NCBI GenBank assembly: GCA_965651695.1
Contig: CBFGTI010000010.1
Coordinates: 4,058 to 68,057 of the forward strand
DNA length: 64,000 nucleotides
Origin: Imperialibacter sp965651695
GTDB lineage: Bacteria > Bacteroidota > Bacteroidia > Cytophagales > Cyclobacteriaceae
Direction: 5' to 3'
Positions 41,698 through 50,145 of this stretch are shown here, piece by piece; the stretch's first letter is position 1, and every line of letters begins with the position of its first letter. Both the position numbers and the translations under genes were made by a program. The notes below the pieces were generated by a model, which worked only from the letters and a program-made list of their open reading frames with translations, did no database searches and was not told the DNA's origin.

Positions 41698-43395
41698 TTA
41701 TCCGTTCATCGAGATAAGAAACTCAGCATTGTTCTGAGTGCCCTTCATTTTGTCGAGCAAAAATTCCATCGCCTCCTGAGAAGTCATGTCTGCCATAAAT
41801 TTGCGCAGAATCCAGATTTTTGCCAGCTCGTCTTTTTCGATAAGCAGGTCTTCGCGGCGTGTACCTGAGGCGGGCACATCGATTGCCGGGTATACCCGCT
41901 TGTTAGAAAGCTTACGGTCGAGCTGCAGTTCCATGTTGCCGGTGCCTTTAAATTCTTCGAAGATAACTTCGTCCATTTTAGAGCCGGTTTCAATAAGCGC
42001 TGTGGCGATAATAGTGAGTGAACCGCCATTTTCTACATTACGTGCTGCGCCGAAGAAACGCTTGGGCTTGTGGAGTGCGTTGGCGTCTACACCACCAGAA
42101 AGTATTTTTCCTGATGAAGGCACCACCGTATTGTAGGCTCTGGCCAAACGGGTAATGGAGTCGAGTAGAATTACCACGTCGTGACCGCATTCTACCATCC
42201 TTTTTGCTTTTTCGAGCACAATGCTGGCCACCTTTACGTGACGCTCCGCCTGCTCGTCGAAAGTTGAAGAAATTACCTCAGCCTTTACGCTGCGGGCCAT
42301 ATCTGTTACTTCTTCAGGGCGTTCGTCGATGAGAAGGATAAGCAGGTAAATTTCCGGATGGTTTTCGGTAATTGCGTTAGCAATCTGTTTCAATAGCACC
42401 GTCTTACCTGTTTTAGGCTGTGCCACTATCATACCGCGCTGGCCCTTGCCTATAGGGGCAAAAAGGTCAAGAATCCGGGTAGAGTAGTTATCTCTTGAGG
42501 TGGTGCTTAGCTTAATTTTTTCCTCAGGGAAAAGAGGCGTGAGGTACTCGAACGAAACCCTGTCTCTGATTTCTTCGGTTGTTTTGCCGTTTACAGTCTC
42601 TACACGCAGCAGGGCGAAGTATTTTTCTCCCTCTTTTGGCGGCCTGATCTGGCCCTTTACCGAATCGCCTGTTTTAAGACCAAACAGTTTGATCTGCGAT
42701 GGCGAAACATAAATGTCGTCGGGGCTGGCGAGGTAGTTGTAGTCGGGAGAGCGAAGAAAGCCGTAGCCGTCCTGCATAATTTCAAGCACCCCTTCATTTA
42801 CAATGATGCCGTCAAACTCCTTAATATTGGCGTTGTAGTTTCTTTTCGGCTTGAAAGAGCGTTCGCCGCCTCTCTGCTCGCCGCGATCTTCCCGGTCCTC
42901 GCTTCTTTGCTCGGTGGCCGGTTCTTTTTCTACAGGCTGGGCCGTAATTGCCTGCTCCGTTTTTTCTGCGGGAATGGCGTCATCCATTTCCAGATTAAAC
43001 GACTGAAGCAGTTCGTCGGCGTTTACGTTTTTCTTCGGTCTTTCTTCGGCGGGCTTGGGCGCGGGCTTATCAAAGCTTTTGCTTTCCACCACATTCTCCC
43101 TGCGAATACGAGGCTTGTTTGATTTCTTGTCGTCTTCACGAGGCTCTCTGGGTTCCCTGGGCTCTCTGGCAGGCCTCGGTTTTTCTTCGGCCGGTGCCGC
43201 GGGGGCAGTAGCTGTTACTGTGTCCGATGATTTTATCTTATTAACCTCTTCTTCGGGCATTACGGCCTGGTGATCGAGGATTTTGTAGACAAGTTCTTGT
43301 TTTGCAGCTTTTTTGTAGTTGGGGACGCCAAGTTTTTCGGCGATGTCTTTTAATTCTGAAAGAAGACGGACATTAAGGTCGTCAATGCTGTACAT
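41698..43395 (-). CDS. rho: Transcription termination factor Rho
   Basis: A 565-residue Rho. The N-terminal Rho-N helices (IDDLNVRLLSELKDIAEKLG) are separated from the RNA-binding cold-shock domain (GVLEIMQDGYGFLRSP, about residue 205) by a charged low-complexity insertion of about 150 residues with AREPREPREPRED and Glu/Lys/Arg stretches. The ATPase core has Walker A AQPKTGKT (about 325), Walker B VVILLDSITRLARAYN (about 407) and the Q/R-loop region KPKRFFGAARN. Inserted N-terminal domains of this kind are usual in Bacteroidetes Rho. It has its own strong terminator and is divergent from serS. Confidence 0.96.
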   Translation of the reverse strand: MYSIDDLNVRLLSELKDIAEKLGVPNYKKAAKQELVYKILDHQAVMPEEEVNKIKSSDTVTATAPAAPAEEKPRPAREPREPREPREDDKKSNKPRIRRENVVESKSFDKPAPKPAEERPKKNVNADELLQSFNLEMDDAIPAEKTEQAITAQPVEKEPATEQRSEDREDRGEQRGGERSFKPKRNYNANIKEFDGIIVNEGVLEIMQDGYGFLRSPDYNYLASPDDIYVSPSQIKLFGLKTGDSVKGQIRPPKEGEKYFALLRVETVNGKTTEEIRDRVSFEYLTPLFPEEKIKLSTTSRDNYSTRILDLFAPIGKGQRGMIVAQPKTGKTVLLKQIANAITENHPEIYLLILLIDERPEEVTDMARSVKAEVISSTFDEQAERHVKVASIVLEKAKRMVECGHDVVILLDSITRLARAYNTVVPSSGKILSGGVDANALHKPKRFFGAARNVENGGSLTIIATALIETGSKMDEVIFEEFKGTGNMELQLDRKLSNKRVYPAIDVPASGTRREDLLIEKDELAKIWILRKFMADMTSQEAMEFLLDKMKGTQNNAEFLISMNG

Positions 43396-43599
43396 AAACT
43401 ATGAATTGAAATAATAACATTATGAGTGATTCCAAAAAAAGGTCGTGATTCTATTCCGTTATAAACAAGTCGCTAAGAGAAAACGGTCTGAGGTTCGTCG
43501 GATTATGACGGCGCAATTATAAATTAAGGATTTGGTATTAACAAATAATTTGCTGAAAAAGACCGAGCAGGATCTACAGTTTAAGCCGGAAAGAGACCG

Positions 43600-43619
43600 G
43601 GTATACAACGTTGCATACC
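43600..43619. promoter_or_regulatory. 20-bp near-perfect palindrome between rho and serS
   Basis: Half-sites GGTATACAAC and GTTGCATACC are reverse complements except for one position. It lies 26 bases upstream of the serS -7-like box TACTTTTG (43645-43652), where a repressor or activator dimer could act on the divergent promoters. Confidence 0.5.
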
Positions 43620-43644
43620 GCCAAGTATTTCTTTGTAAATCTCT

Positions 43645-43652
43645 TACTTTTG
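43645..43652 (+). promoter_or_regulatory. Candidate -7 box of serS
   Basis: TACTTTTG followed by C fits TAnnTTTG exactly and lies 22 bases upstream of the serS ATG. A well-spaced -33 TTTG is not seen; the palindrome at 43600-43619 covers that region. Confidence 0.5.
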
Positions 43653-43674
43653 CAAAGTTAACCAATTAGCCATA

Positions 43675-44949
43675 ATGTTACAAGTTTCTGAAATACGACT
43701 ACAGCAGACAAAAGTTATCCAGGGTCTGGCAAAGAGAGGCCTTAAAGATGTTGAAGCGAAGATCAAAGAAATACTTGATCTGGACGATCGCCGGAAGGCC
43801 CTGAAAACGGAAATGGATCAGGCTTTAGCAGAAGCCAACCAACTGGCCAAACAAATTGGGCAGCTGATACAAGCCGGTAAAAAACAGGAAGCGGAGGCCA
43901 TTAAAGCACGCACGGGCGAGTTGAAGGAAACTTCGAAGCAGCTGAATGACGAACTAAACCGGGTTGAAGACGCCCTTACCACGAGCCTGTACGACCTGCC
44001 CAATGTGCCACACGAAAGCGTGCCGCAGGGCAAGTCGGCCGACGACAATGAAATTGTATTTCAGGTAGCAAGCGTGCCTACGCTACCGGAAGACGCTAAG
44101 CCGCATTGGGATCTGATAAGGGATTACGACATCATCGATTTCGATCTGGGCATAAAAATCACGGGAGCCGGTTTTCCTGTATATAAAAAGCAAGGTGCCC
44201 GCATGGTACGTGCCATGGTCAATTACTTTCTCGACCAGGCAATGGAGGCCGGCTATCTCGAAATGCAGCCGCCGATTGTGGTTAACAGTGCCTCCGGCTA
44301 CGGCACCGGCCAGCTGCCCGATAAAGAAGGGCAGATGTACCACGCTACCGCCGACGATCTTTACCTGATACCCACCGCCGAGGTGCCCATTACTAACTTG
44401 TACAGAGACGTAATTCTTGGTGAAGCTGACCTACCGGTAAAAAACGTGGGTTATACACCATGCTTCAGGAGAGAGGCAGGTTCGTGGGGTGCACATGTGA
44501 GGGGGCTAAACCGGCTTCACCAGTTCGACAAAGTGGAAATAGTGCAGATTACGACGCCGGAAAACTCTTACACTGCACTGGAGGAAATGAAAAACCACGT
44601 GGAGATGCTGATAAAAAACCTCGGGCTTCCTTATCGCATTCTGAAATTGTGTGGAGGCGATATGGGCTTTACTTCGGCCCTTACTTTTGATTTCGAGGTA
44701 TATTCAGCCGCTCAGAAAAAGTGGCTTGAAGTAAGCTCCGTGTCCAATTTTGAGACCTTCCAGGCCAATAGATTGAAGCTAAGGTATAAGAAGGACGGCA
44801 AAACACAACTGCTGCACACGCTTAATGGCAGCGCACTTGCCGTACCCCGCATATTGGCCGCTTTGCTCGAAAACAATCAAACACCCGCTGGCATCAATGT
44901 GCCTGAAGTGCTGGTCCCCTACACAGGATTTACTATCATTGAAAAATAA
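43675..44949 (+). CDS. serS: Seryl-tRNA synthetase
   Basis: A 424-residue class II synthetase that charges tRNA-Ser and tRNA-Sec. An N-terminal coiled-coil arm (about residues 30-100, KTEMDQALAEANQLAKQIGQ) binds the tRNA extra arm. Motif 2 is in CFRREAGSWGAHVRGLNRLH (about 262-282) and motif 3 in NGSALAVPRILAALLENNQ (about 383-401). No T-box leader is present. It is divergent from rho and precedes the prolyl oligopeptidase gene by 19 bases. Confidence 0.97.
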   Translation: MLQVSEIRLQQTKVIQGLAKRGLKDVEAKIKEILDLDDRRKALKTEMDQALAEANQLAKQIGQLIQAGKKQEAEAIKARTGELKETSKQLNDELNRVEDALTTSLYDLPNVPHESVPQGKSADDNEIVFQVASVPTLPEDAKPHWDLIRDYDIIDFDLGIKITGAGFPVYKKQGARMVRAMVNYFLDQAMEAGYLEMQPPIVVNSASGYGTGQLPDKEGQMYHATADDLYLIPTAEVPITNLYRDVILGEADLPVKNVGYTPCFRREAGSWGAHVRGLNRLHQFDKVEIVQITTPENSYTALEEMKNHVEMLIKNLGLPYRILKLCGGDMGFTSALTFDFEVYSAAQKKWLEVSSVSNFETFQANRLKLRYKKDGKTQLLHTLNGSALAVPRILAALLENNQTPAGINVPEVLVPYTGFTIIEK

Positions 44950-44968
44950 TTACACCCTTACAACCATT

Positions 44969-47107
44969 ATGAAAAACACATTAATCCTTATTTGCTTTAC
45001 TTCGGTCTTGTTGTCGTGCAACGATACGCCTAAAAAAGCAGACATACTGCCCTACCCGGAAACTGAAAAAATAAGCCACACAGACGAATATTTTGGTACA
45101 AAGGTGGAAGACCCCTATCGCTGGCTGGAGAACGACACATCGGCAGCAACAGCCAAATGGGTGGAGGCTGAAAATAACGTTACCTTCAGCTACCTTGACA
45201 ATATAGATTTTCGTAGCGCAGTAAAACAAAGACTCACACAGCTTTGGGATTACGAAAAGGTGTTTGCCCCTTTCAAGGAAGGCGACTACTACTATTTTTA
45301 TAAGAATGATGGGTTGCAGAACCAAAACGTGGTGTACAGGGTAAAGAACCTCGGCGACGAGCCCGAGCTTTTTCTTGACCCCAACACATTTTCAGCTGAC
45401 GGCACGGTGTCGCTGTCGGGTTTGAGCTTCTCTAAAGATGGATCGCTTGCGGGCATGCTGTTGTCGGACGGCGGCTCCGACTGGAGAAAGGCAGTGATTT
45501 TTAAAACTGACACAAAAGAGCAGGTGGGAGACACCCTGCGCGATTTGAAATTTACCGGCCTCACCTGGCGAGGCAATGATGGCGTTTACTACAGCAGCTA
45601 CGATAAGCCAAAAGGGAGTGCGCTTTCTGAAAAAACGCAGTATCACAAGCTGTACTACCATAAGCTCAATACGCCTCAGTCGGCCGACGAGCTTATTTTT
45701 GGAGGAGAAAAACAACCGCGACGGTACATAGGAGGCTACCTCACCGAAGATGAACGGTTTCTTGTTATCACTGCTTCAGTAAGCACCACGGGCAACGAAC
45801 TTTACATCAAAGATCTCAGCCAGCCCAACAGTGCTATTAAAACGGTGGTTGGCGATTTCGAGAAAGAGCATTATGTAATCGACAACGAAGGCGAAACGCT
45901 CTTCATCTTCACCAATCTCAATGCGCCAAATAATAAGGTTGTAAAGACAACCTTTGCCAACCCCGCACCCGAAACCTGGACGGATCTTATTCCGGAAACT
46001 GAAAATGTGCTGAGCACAAACACCGGCGGCAAGAAGATTTTTGCAGAATACCTGGTAGATGCGAAGTCGGAGATTATGCAGTATAACCGGCAGGGCATAA
46101 TGGAGCGTAAGGTAGAATTGCCCGGAATCGGCAGTGTGTATGGCTTTGGTGGCAAAGAAGACGAAACCACACTGTACTACACCTTCACGTCATTCACGTA
46201 TCCCAGTTCCATCTTTTCGTACGACATCGTCTCCGGAAAATCTACGCTGTACCGTCAGCCGGAGGTAGATTTTAACCCGGACGACTACGTGACTGAGCAG
46301 GTGTTTTTTAGCAGTAAAGATGGCACCAAAGTGCCAATGTTTATAGTATACAAAAAAGGGCTTGCGAAGGATGGGAAAAACCCAACTAACCTCTACAGCT
46401 ATGGCGGATTCAACGTGAGCATGACGCCGGGTTTCAGTATTTCGAGAATACTGTGGCTTGAGAATGGTGGTATTTATGCCCAGCCCAGTATAAGAGGCGG
46501 TGGAGAGTACGGAGAGGAATGGCACCTGGCAGGCACCAAAATGAACAAGCAAAATGTGTTCGATGATTTTATAGCAGCCGCGGAGTACCTGATTGCCGAA
46601 GGATATACCAGCAGTGAGTATCTGGCCATTTCGGGTGGGTCCAACGGGGGCTTGCTGGTAGGCGCTGCAATGACGCAGCGTCCCGAGCTCTTTAAAGTTG
46701 CGCTGCCTGCCGTAGGCGTGCTCGATATGCTACGCTACCACACCTTTACAGCCGGTGCCGGTTGGGCCTACGACTACGGCACGTCTGAGGAGTCGGCCGA
46801 GATGTTCAACTACTTGAGGGCCTATTCGCCGGTGCATAACGTGAAGCAAGACGTGCAGTACCCGGCAACGCTTATTACCACCGCCGACCACGACGACCGG
46901 GTGGTGCCAGCTCATTCGTTCAAGTTTGCAGCTGAGCTCCAGGCAAAGCAAGCGGGAGACAACCCGGTGCTAATACGCATTGAAACCCGGGCGGGCCACG
47001 GTGCCGGCAAGCCCACTTCTAAAATCATAGAAGAGGTTACCGACGTTTACTCCTTCGCCTGGTACAACATGGGCGTGGTGCCCGAAGTAGCCAAAAAGGC
47101 GATGTGA
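44969..47107 (+). CDS. Prolyl oligopeptidase family serine peptidase (S9A), lipoprotein
   Basis: A 712-residue exported peptidase. The ATG at 44969 gives signal MKNTLILICFTSVLLSC with lipobox LLSC; a longer frame running back into serS is not credible. The seven-bladed propeller covers about residues 70-425 (opening KVEDPYRWLEND). In the hydrolase domain the nucleophile is in SGGSNGGLLVGA (about 555), the acid in ADHDDRVVP (about 639) and the His in RAGHGAGKP (about 675). It cleaves short peptides after proline, probably on the periplasmic side. A terminator follows at 47127-47149. Confidence 0.94.
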   Translation: MKNTLILICFTSVLLSCNDTPKKADILPYPETEKISHTDEYFGTKVEDPYRWLENDTSAATAKWVEAENNVTFSYLDNIDFRSAVKQRLTQLWDYEKVFAPFKEGDYYYFYKNDGLQNQNVVYRVKNLGDEPELFLDPNTFSADGTVSLSGLSFSKDGSLAGMLLSDGGSDWRKAVIFKTDTKEQVGDTLRDLKFTGLTWRGNDGVYYSSYDKPKGSALSEKTQYHKLYYHKLNTPQSADELIFGGEKQPRRYIGGYLTEDERFLVITASVSTTGNELYIKDLSQPNSAIKTVVGDFEKEHYVIDNEGETLFIFTNLNAPNNKVVKTTFANPAPETWTDLIPETENVLSTNTGGKKIFAEYLVDAKSEIMQYNRQGIMERKVELPGIGSVYGFGGKEDETTLYYTFTSFTYPSSIFSYDIVSGKSTLYRQPEVDFNPDDYVTEQVFFSSKDGTKVPMFIVYKKGLAKDGKNPTNLYSYGGFNVSMTPGFSISRILWLENGGIYAQPSIRGGGEYGEEWHLAGTKMNKQNVFDDFIAAAEYLIAEGYTSSEYLAISGGSNGGLLVGAAMTQRPELFKVALPAVGVLDMLRYHTFTAGAGWAYDYGTSEESAEMFNYLRAYSPVHNVKQDVQYPATLITTADHDDRVVPAHSFKFAAELQAKQAGDNPVLIRIETRAGHGAGKPTSKIIEEVTDVYSFAWYNMGVVPEVAKKAM

Positions 47108-47126
47108 CTTGTTTTTCGCTAACATG

Positions 47127-47149
47127 AAGGGTCCTCCGGGACCTTTTTT
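47127..47149 (+). terminator. Intrinsic terminator after the S9 peptidase gene
   Basis: Short GC-rich stem GGTCC / GGACC, extended by AAG and CTT with a bulge, followed directly by six T. Confidence 0.75.
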
Positions 47150-47191
47150 GTTTCGTTGCGCAATACATTTTTCAACCAAACCCCGATTGAA

Positions 47192-47641
47192 ATGGAAGTG
47201 GAAATTCGCGAAGGAAAAAAAGCAGACCTGCCAGCGGTGCTCGAGCTGGTAAAGGAGTTGGCTGAATATGAAAAGGCATTGCATGAAGTGAGCAATACTG
47301 TTGCTCAAATGGAGGTGGACGGCTTCGGCGAAAATCCGGTGTTTGGATTTTTTGTCGCAGAAAGAGCCGGGCAAATTGTGGGGCTATCGCTATACTACTA
47401 CCGCTACTCTACATGGAAGGGCAAGCGTATGTACCTCGAAGATATAGTGGTGACGAAGGCGGAAAGGGGCGCTGGTATTGGTAAATTGCTTTTTGACAAA
47501 ACGGTTGAAAAAGGAAAAGAAACCGGATGCACCGGTATGATGTGGCAGGTGCTCGACTGGAACGAACCCGCTATTAATTTCTATAAAAAGTACGGCACCA
47601 AATTCGACGGAGGCTGGGTAAACTGTCACCTGGATTTTTGA
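47192..47641 (+). CDS. GNAT family N-acetyltransferase (diamine acetyltransferase-like)
   Basis: A 149-residue acetyltransferase from ATG 47192 (MEVEIREGKKADLPAVLELV). The acetyl-CoA binding motif A is LEDIVVTKAERGAGIGKLLF with R-x-x-G-x-G/A (about residues 82-101), and the C-terminal WNEPAINFYKKYG is motif B. YYYRYSTWKGKRMYLEDI closely follows spermidine/spermine acetyltransferase (SAT1-like) enzymes, so a polyamine or thialysine substrate is plausible. An in-frame start at 47156 is inside the spacer after the terminator and is unlikely. Confidence 0.88.
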   Translation: MEVEIREGKKADLPAVLELVKELAEYEKALHEVSNTVAQMEVDGFGENPVFGFFVAERAGQIVGLSLYYYRYSTWKGKRMYLEDIVVTKAERGAGIGKLLFDKTVEKGKETGCTGMMWQVLDWNEPAINFYKKYGTKFDGGWVNCHLDF

Positions 47642-47670
47642 TGTCCCGTGGCCAATTTACTTATTGTGCG

Positions 47671-47985
47671 TCAACTTACTTGTTGCATTAGTGTGCGGAA
47701 AGCCACGTGTTTGTCTTTGTAGCGATCCATGTGTTCTTTAATTAAGGAGGGAGCGAATTTTTCGAGGTATTGCTGTACCTGGGCTACCGACCGTGCAAAA
47801 TACTGAACGCTGTAAGTGGAGCTGCCGTCTTCCTCGTCGTGCAGCAGCTTAAAGACCTTATTTTCTACAAACATACCAGTGGCTAGTACCTTCGGAATGT
47901 GGTCCTCTAACATCCACGAAAGCCACTCTTCTTCTACGGCACTTTCAATGTTTACGGTTACATTATATAATACCAGTTTTTCCAT
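47671..47985 (-). CDS. DUF4286 family protein
   Basis: A 104-residue protein with the DUF4286 opening LVLYNVTVNIESAVEEEWLSWM and a ferredoxin-like beta-alpha-beta order (strands at about 4-12, 42-49 and 57-64). The family resembles dimeric alpha/beta-barrel (ABM-like) proteins; function is unknown. Convergent with the GNAT gene, 29 bases apart, and divergent from cruF by 111 bases. Confidence 0.85.
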   Translation of the reverse strand: MEKLVLYNVTVNIESAVEEEWLSWMLEDHIPKVLATGMFVENKVFKLLHDEEDGSSTYSVQYFARSVAQVQQYLEKFAPSLIKEHMDRYKDKHVAFRTLMQQVS

Positions 47986-48096
47986 CTCGTGTTTAGGTAC
48001 GCCTTAAAAGTATTTTCTCCGGCAAGTTTGCCAAATCGTATCAGAATTCAAACCAAACTGCCGCATCCTTGTTGTATCTTCCGGGTAAACCAAAAA

Positions 48097-48717
48097 ATGA
48101 AGAAGAGTACATTAGCGGGGCTTATTATTATCATACTCCATATGGTGGGCGTAGCCGGTATGCTGGTGCCGGGCTACAACAGCTTGATGAGATCGCTTAC
48201 CCCGTTAAATCTATTGTTGGTAGCGGTGCTTGTCATTTATTTTCAAGCCGACCGGTCTGGCAGGTTTATGCTTTTCTCCATCGTGTGTTTTGTTGCGGGG
48301 TTTACGATTGAGTGGGTTGGCATCCGTACGGGCTGGCCATTTGGGAGCTATTACTATGGCAATACACTCGGCCCGAAGCTTGGCGGTGTCCCGCTGGTTA
48401 TTGGCCTCAATTGGCTCGTGCTAACGCTTAGTACGGCCTCTTTGCTCCGCCGAATCAGGCATCTGCTGGCAGGTGCTTTGGCAGGCGCTGTTTTCATGGT
48501 GTGCATCGACTACCTCATAGAACCTGTGGCCATTTCGAACGATTATTGGCACTGGGAGTCTCCAAATATTCCAATCGAAAACTATATTGCGTGGGGTTTT
48601 GTCGCTTTCCTTCTGCATTTGCTTCTTAGAGCAATGTCGATTAACCTGGAAAACAAAATCGATATTTTTGTCGTCGGGTCGCAGGTGCTGTTTTTTGCCA
48701 CCCTCAATTTTTTCTGA
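48097..48717 (+). CDS. cruF: Carotenoid biosynthesis membrane protein, CruF/DUF422 family
   Basis: A 206-residue polytopic protein with about six or seven helices. The start is ATG 48097 (MKKSTLAGLIIIILHMVGV). DUF422 motifs are visible: VAGFTIEWVGIRTGWPFGSYYYGNTLG (in part: EWVGIRTGWPFG, about 77-88), GVPLVIGLNWLVL and the acidic CIDYLIEPVAI with YWHWE. CruF adds water across the 1,2 double bond of acyclic carotenoid ends (C-1',2' hydratase). Position upstream of the MerR regulator and crt genes supports a carotenoid role. It would act on the acyclic end of a monocyclic carotenoid. Confidence 0.85.
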   Translation: MKKSTLAGLIIIILHMVGVAGMLVPGYNSLMRSLTPLNLLLVAVLVIYFQADRSGRFMLFSIVCFVAGFTIEWVGIRTGWPFGSYYYGNTLGPKLGGVPLVIGLNWLVLTLSTASLLRRIRHLLAGALAGAVFMVCIDYLIEPVAISNDYWHWESPNIPIENYIAWGFVAFLLHLLLRAMSINLENKIDIFVVGSQVLFFATLNFF

Positions 48718-48810
48718 TCGCAGCAATGAGTTAAACAATTCGAGTGGTAAGCAGGTTAGTACAGTTTAAAAGCCGGTGAGGTAAACGGAAGACGATAAAA
48801 TGCAGAGGGA

Positions 48811-49698
48811 GTGAGCAATTATTCAATCAAGGATTTGGAGCACCTTTCGGGAATCAAAGCCCATACGATTCGTATTTGGGAGCAGCGGTACAATTTCATA
48901 AAACCGAGCCGGTCCGATACCAACATAAGGAGCTACGACGACAGCGACCTGAAGCTTATTTTGAATATAGCCCTGTTGAAGGACAACGGCTTTAAAATTT
49001 CCCGGATTGCCGAAATGTCGCCTTCTGAAATGACCAAGGAGGTTATTTCTCTCACAGAAAGAAAGCTCAACTTCCCCGACCAGATTCACACGCTTACACT
49101 GGCGATGGTTGATATAGACGAAGACAGATTCGATAAAATTATATCTTCCAACGTATTGAAGCTCGGGTTTGAAAAAACGATGATCAACATCATTTACCCG
49201 TTCCTGTCGAAGATAGGCGTGCTGTGGCAAACAGGAAGCATCAATCCAGCTCACGAGCATTTTATCTCCAACCTTATCCGGCAAAAACTTATTGTTGCCA
49301 TAGATGGGCAGTACGTAGCTCCGCTGCCCGACGCGAAAAAATACATTTTGTTTTTGCCGGAGGGTGAGTTGCACGAACTCAGTTTGCTGTTCGCAAATTA
49401 CATAGTGAGGTCGCGGCAAAATCGAAGCGTTTATCTTGGGCAGTCGCTGCCACTACACGACCTTGTGAGTGTATACGACGTTCATCGTGCCGACTACATT
49501 TTCACCGTTATTACTTCAGTGCCCGGGCAGGAGCAGGTTCAAAAGTACATCAACAAACTGGCTTCACTTTTTCGAGAGTCTACCGTTTTGCTAACCGGCT
49601 ACCAGGTAATCAGCCAGCAACTGCAGCTTCCTGAAAATGTTGTTGTGTTTCACAAATTCGACGATATTATAGGCTTTGTTGAAGAAAACAAAGATTAG
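48811..49698 (+). CDS. MerR family regulator with CarH-like cobalamin-binding domain
   Basis: A 295-residue regulator starting at GTG 48811. Residues 4-70 form a MerR winged helix (YSIKDLEHLSGIKAHTIRIW, then RYNFIKPSR). Residues 85-160 are a helical bundle with Trp139, Glu149 and His150 (VLWQTG ... AHEHF), the same spacing as Trp131, Glu141 and His142 in Thermus CarH. A Rossmann domain follows with His188 in GELHELS, the position of the lower axial His177 of CarH; a Ser replaces the Gly of the canonical DxHxxG. CarH proteins repress carotenoid genes in the dark with adenosylcobalamin and release DNA in light. The adjacent sigma factor and crt genes are the natural targets. Confidence 0.88.
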   Translation: MSNYSIKDLEHLSGIKAHTIRIWEQRYNFIKPSRSDTNIRSYDDSDLKLILNIALLKDNGFKISRIAEMSPSEMTKEVISLTERKLNFPDQIHTLTLAMVDIDEDRFDKIISSNVLKLGFEKTMINIIYPFLSKIGVLWQTGSINPAHEHFISNLIRQKLIVAIDGQYVAPLPDAKKYILFLPEGELHELSLLFANYIVRSRQNRSVYLGQSLPLHDLVSVYDVHRADYIFTVITSVPGQEQVQKYINKLASLFRESTVLLTGYQVISQQLQLPENVVVFHKFDDIIGFVEENKD

Positions 49699-50056
49699 TC
49701 AAGATTGAAACTGTAACGGTTAGTTCCGGAGCACACAGTGTGGTTGTTATCAAGCGCGGCTTATCCCCTGGCCTTTTATTGACTCCCGCTTTCTGACACC
49801 AAAACTTCAGCTCAATTTGTTTTCTCGGCATAGCGTGCCCGTAAACCATCGGGTGTATTGAATCACTTTACCTCCGGCATTTATTCCCTTTGTATTAGCT
49901 CCTCTGGCGCTATCTTGCCTTCCATCGTGTTGAATGTTCCTTAAACAATAATTTAGTACCGAAAGCCGGGCAAAAGACGATTACATAGCCTGAAATTGGA
50001 TAAGTGACCTTATTTCAGTATATTAATGACATAGTAGTGTAGTTCTGGTGTCAATA
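49699..50056. other. Non-coding region between the MerR regulator and the sigma-factor operators
   Basis: About 360 bases without a gene I can support. A CACAC-A-GTGTG palindrome near 49732-49742 is the only local symmetry. A 60-residue open frame on the minus strand here has no recognisable features and is not counted. Confidence 0.4.
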
Positions 50057-50130
50057 TGTTTAATATTTGTTCGAAAAGATTAAACAAAAACTTGCGTAGT
50101 GTTTAATCTTTGCGTACGTTTGCTTAAACA
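50057..50130. promoter_or_regulatory. Two inverted-repeat operators before the sigma factor gene
   Basis: TGTTTAAT (50057-50064) and ATTAAACA (50079-50086) form a perfect inverted pair 14 bases apart. TGTTTAAT (50100-50107) and CTTAAACA (50123-50130) form a second pair 15 bases apart, 43 bases downstream. The third half-site overlaps a -7-like TAATCTTTG (50104-50112), so a bound MerR protein could block the promoter. ATG is at 50146. A TTAAACA at 48731 and GTTTAA at 48764 precede the MerR gene itself. Confidence 0.65.
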
Positions 50131-50145
50131 AAAACGAATAAAGAT

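Noticed and set aside
43396..43674. Possible T-box leader before serS
   Set aside because: No T-box consensus or antiterminator; only a palindrome and a -7 box are visible.
49667..49849. 60-residue minus-strand open frame after the MerR regulator gene
   Set aside because: Overlaps the regulator 3' end and has no family-like features.
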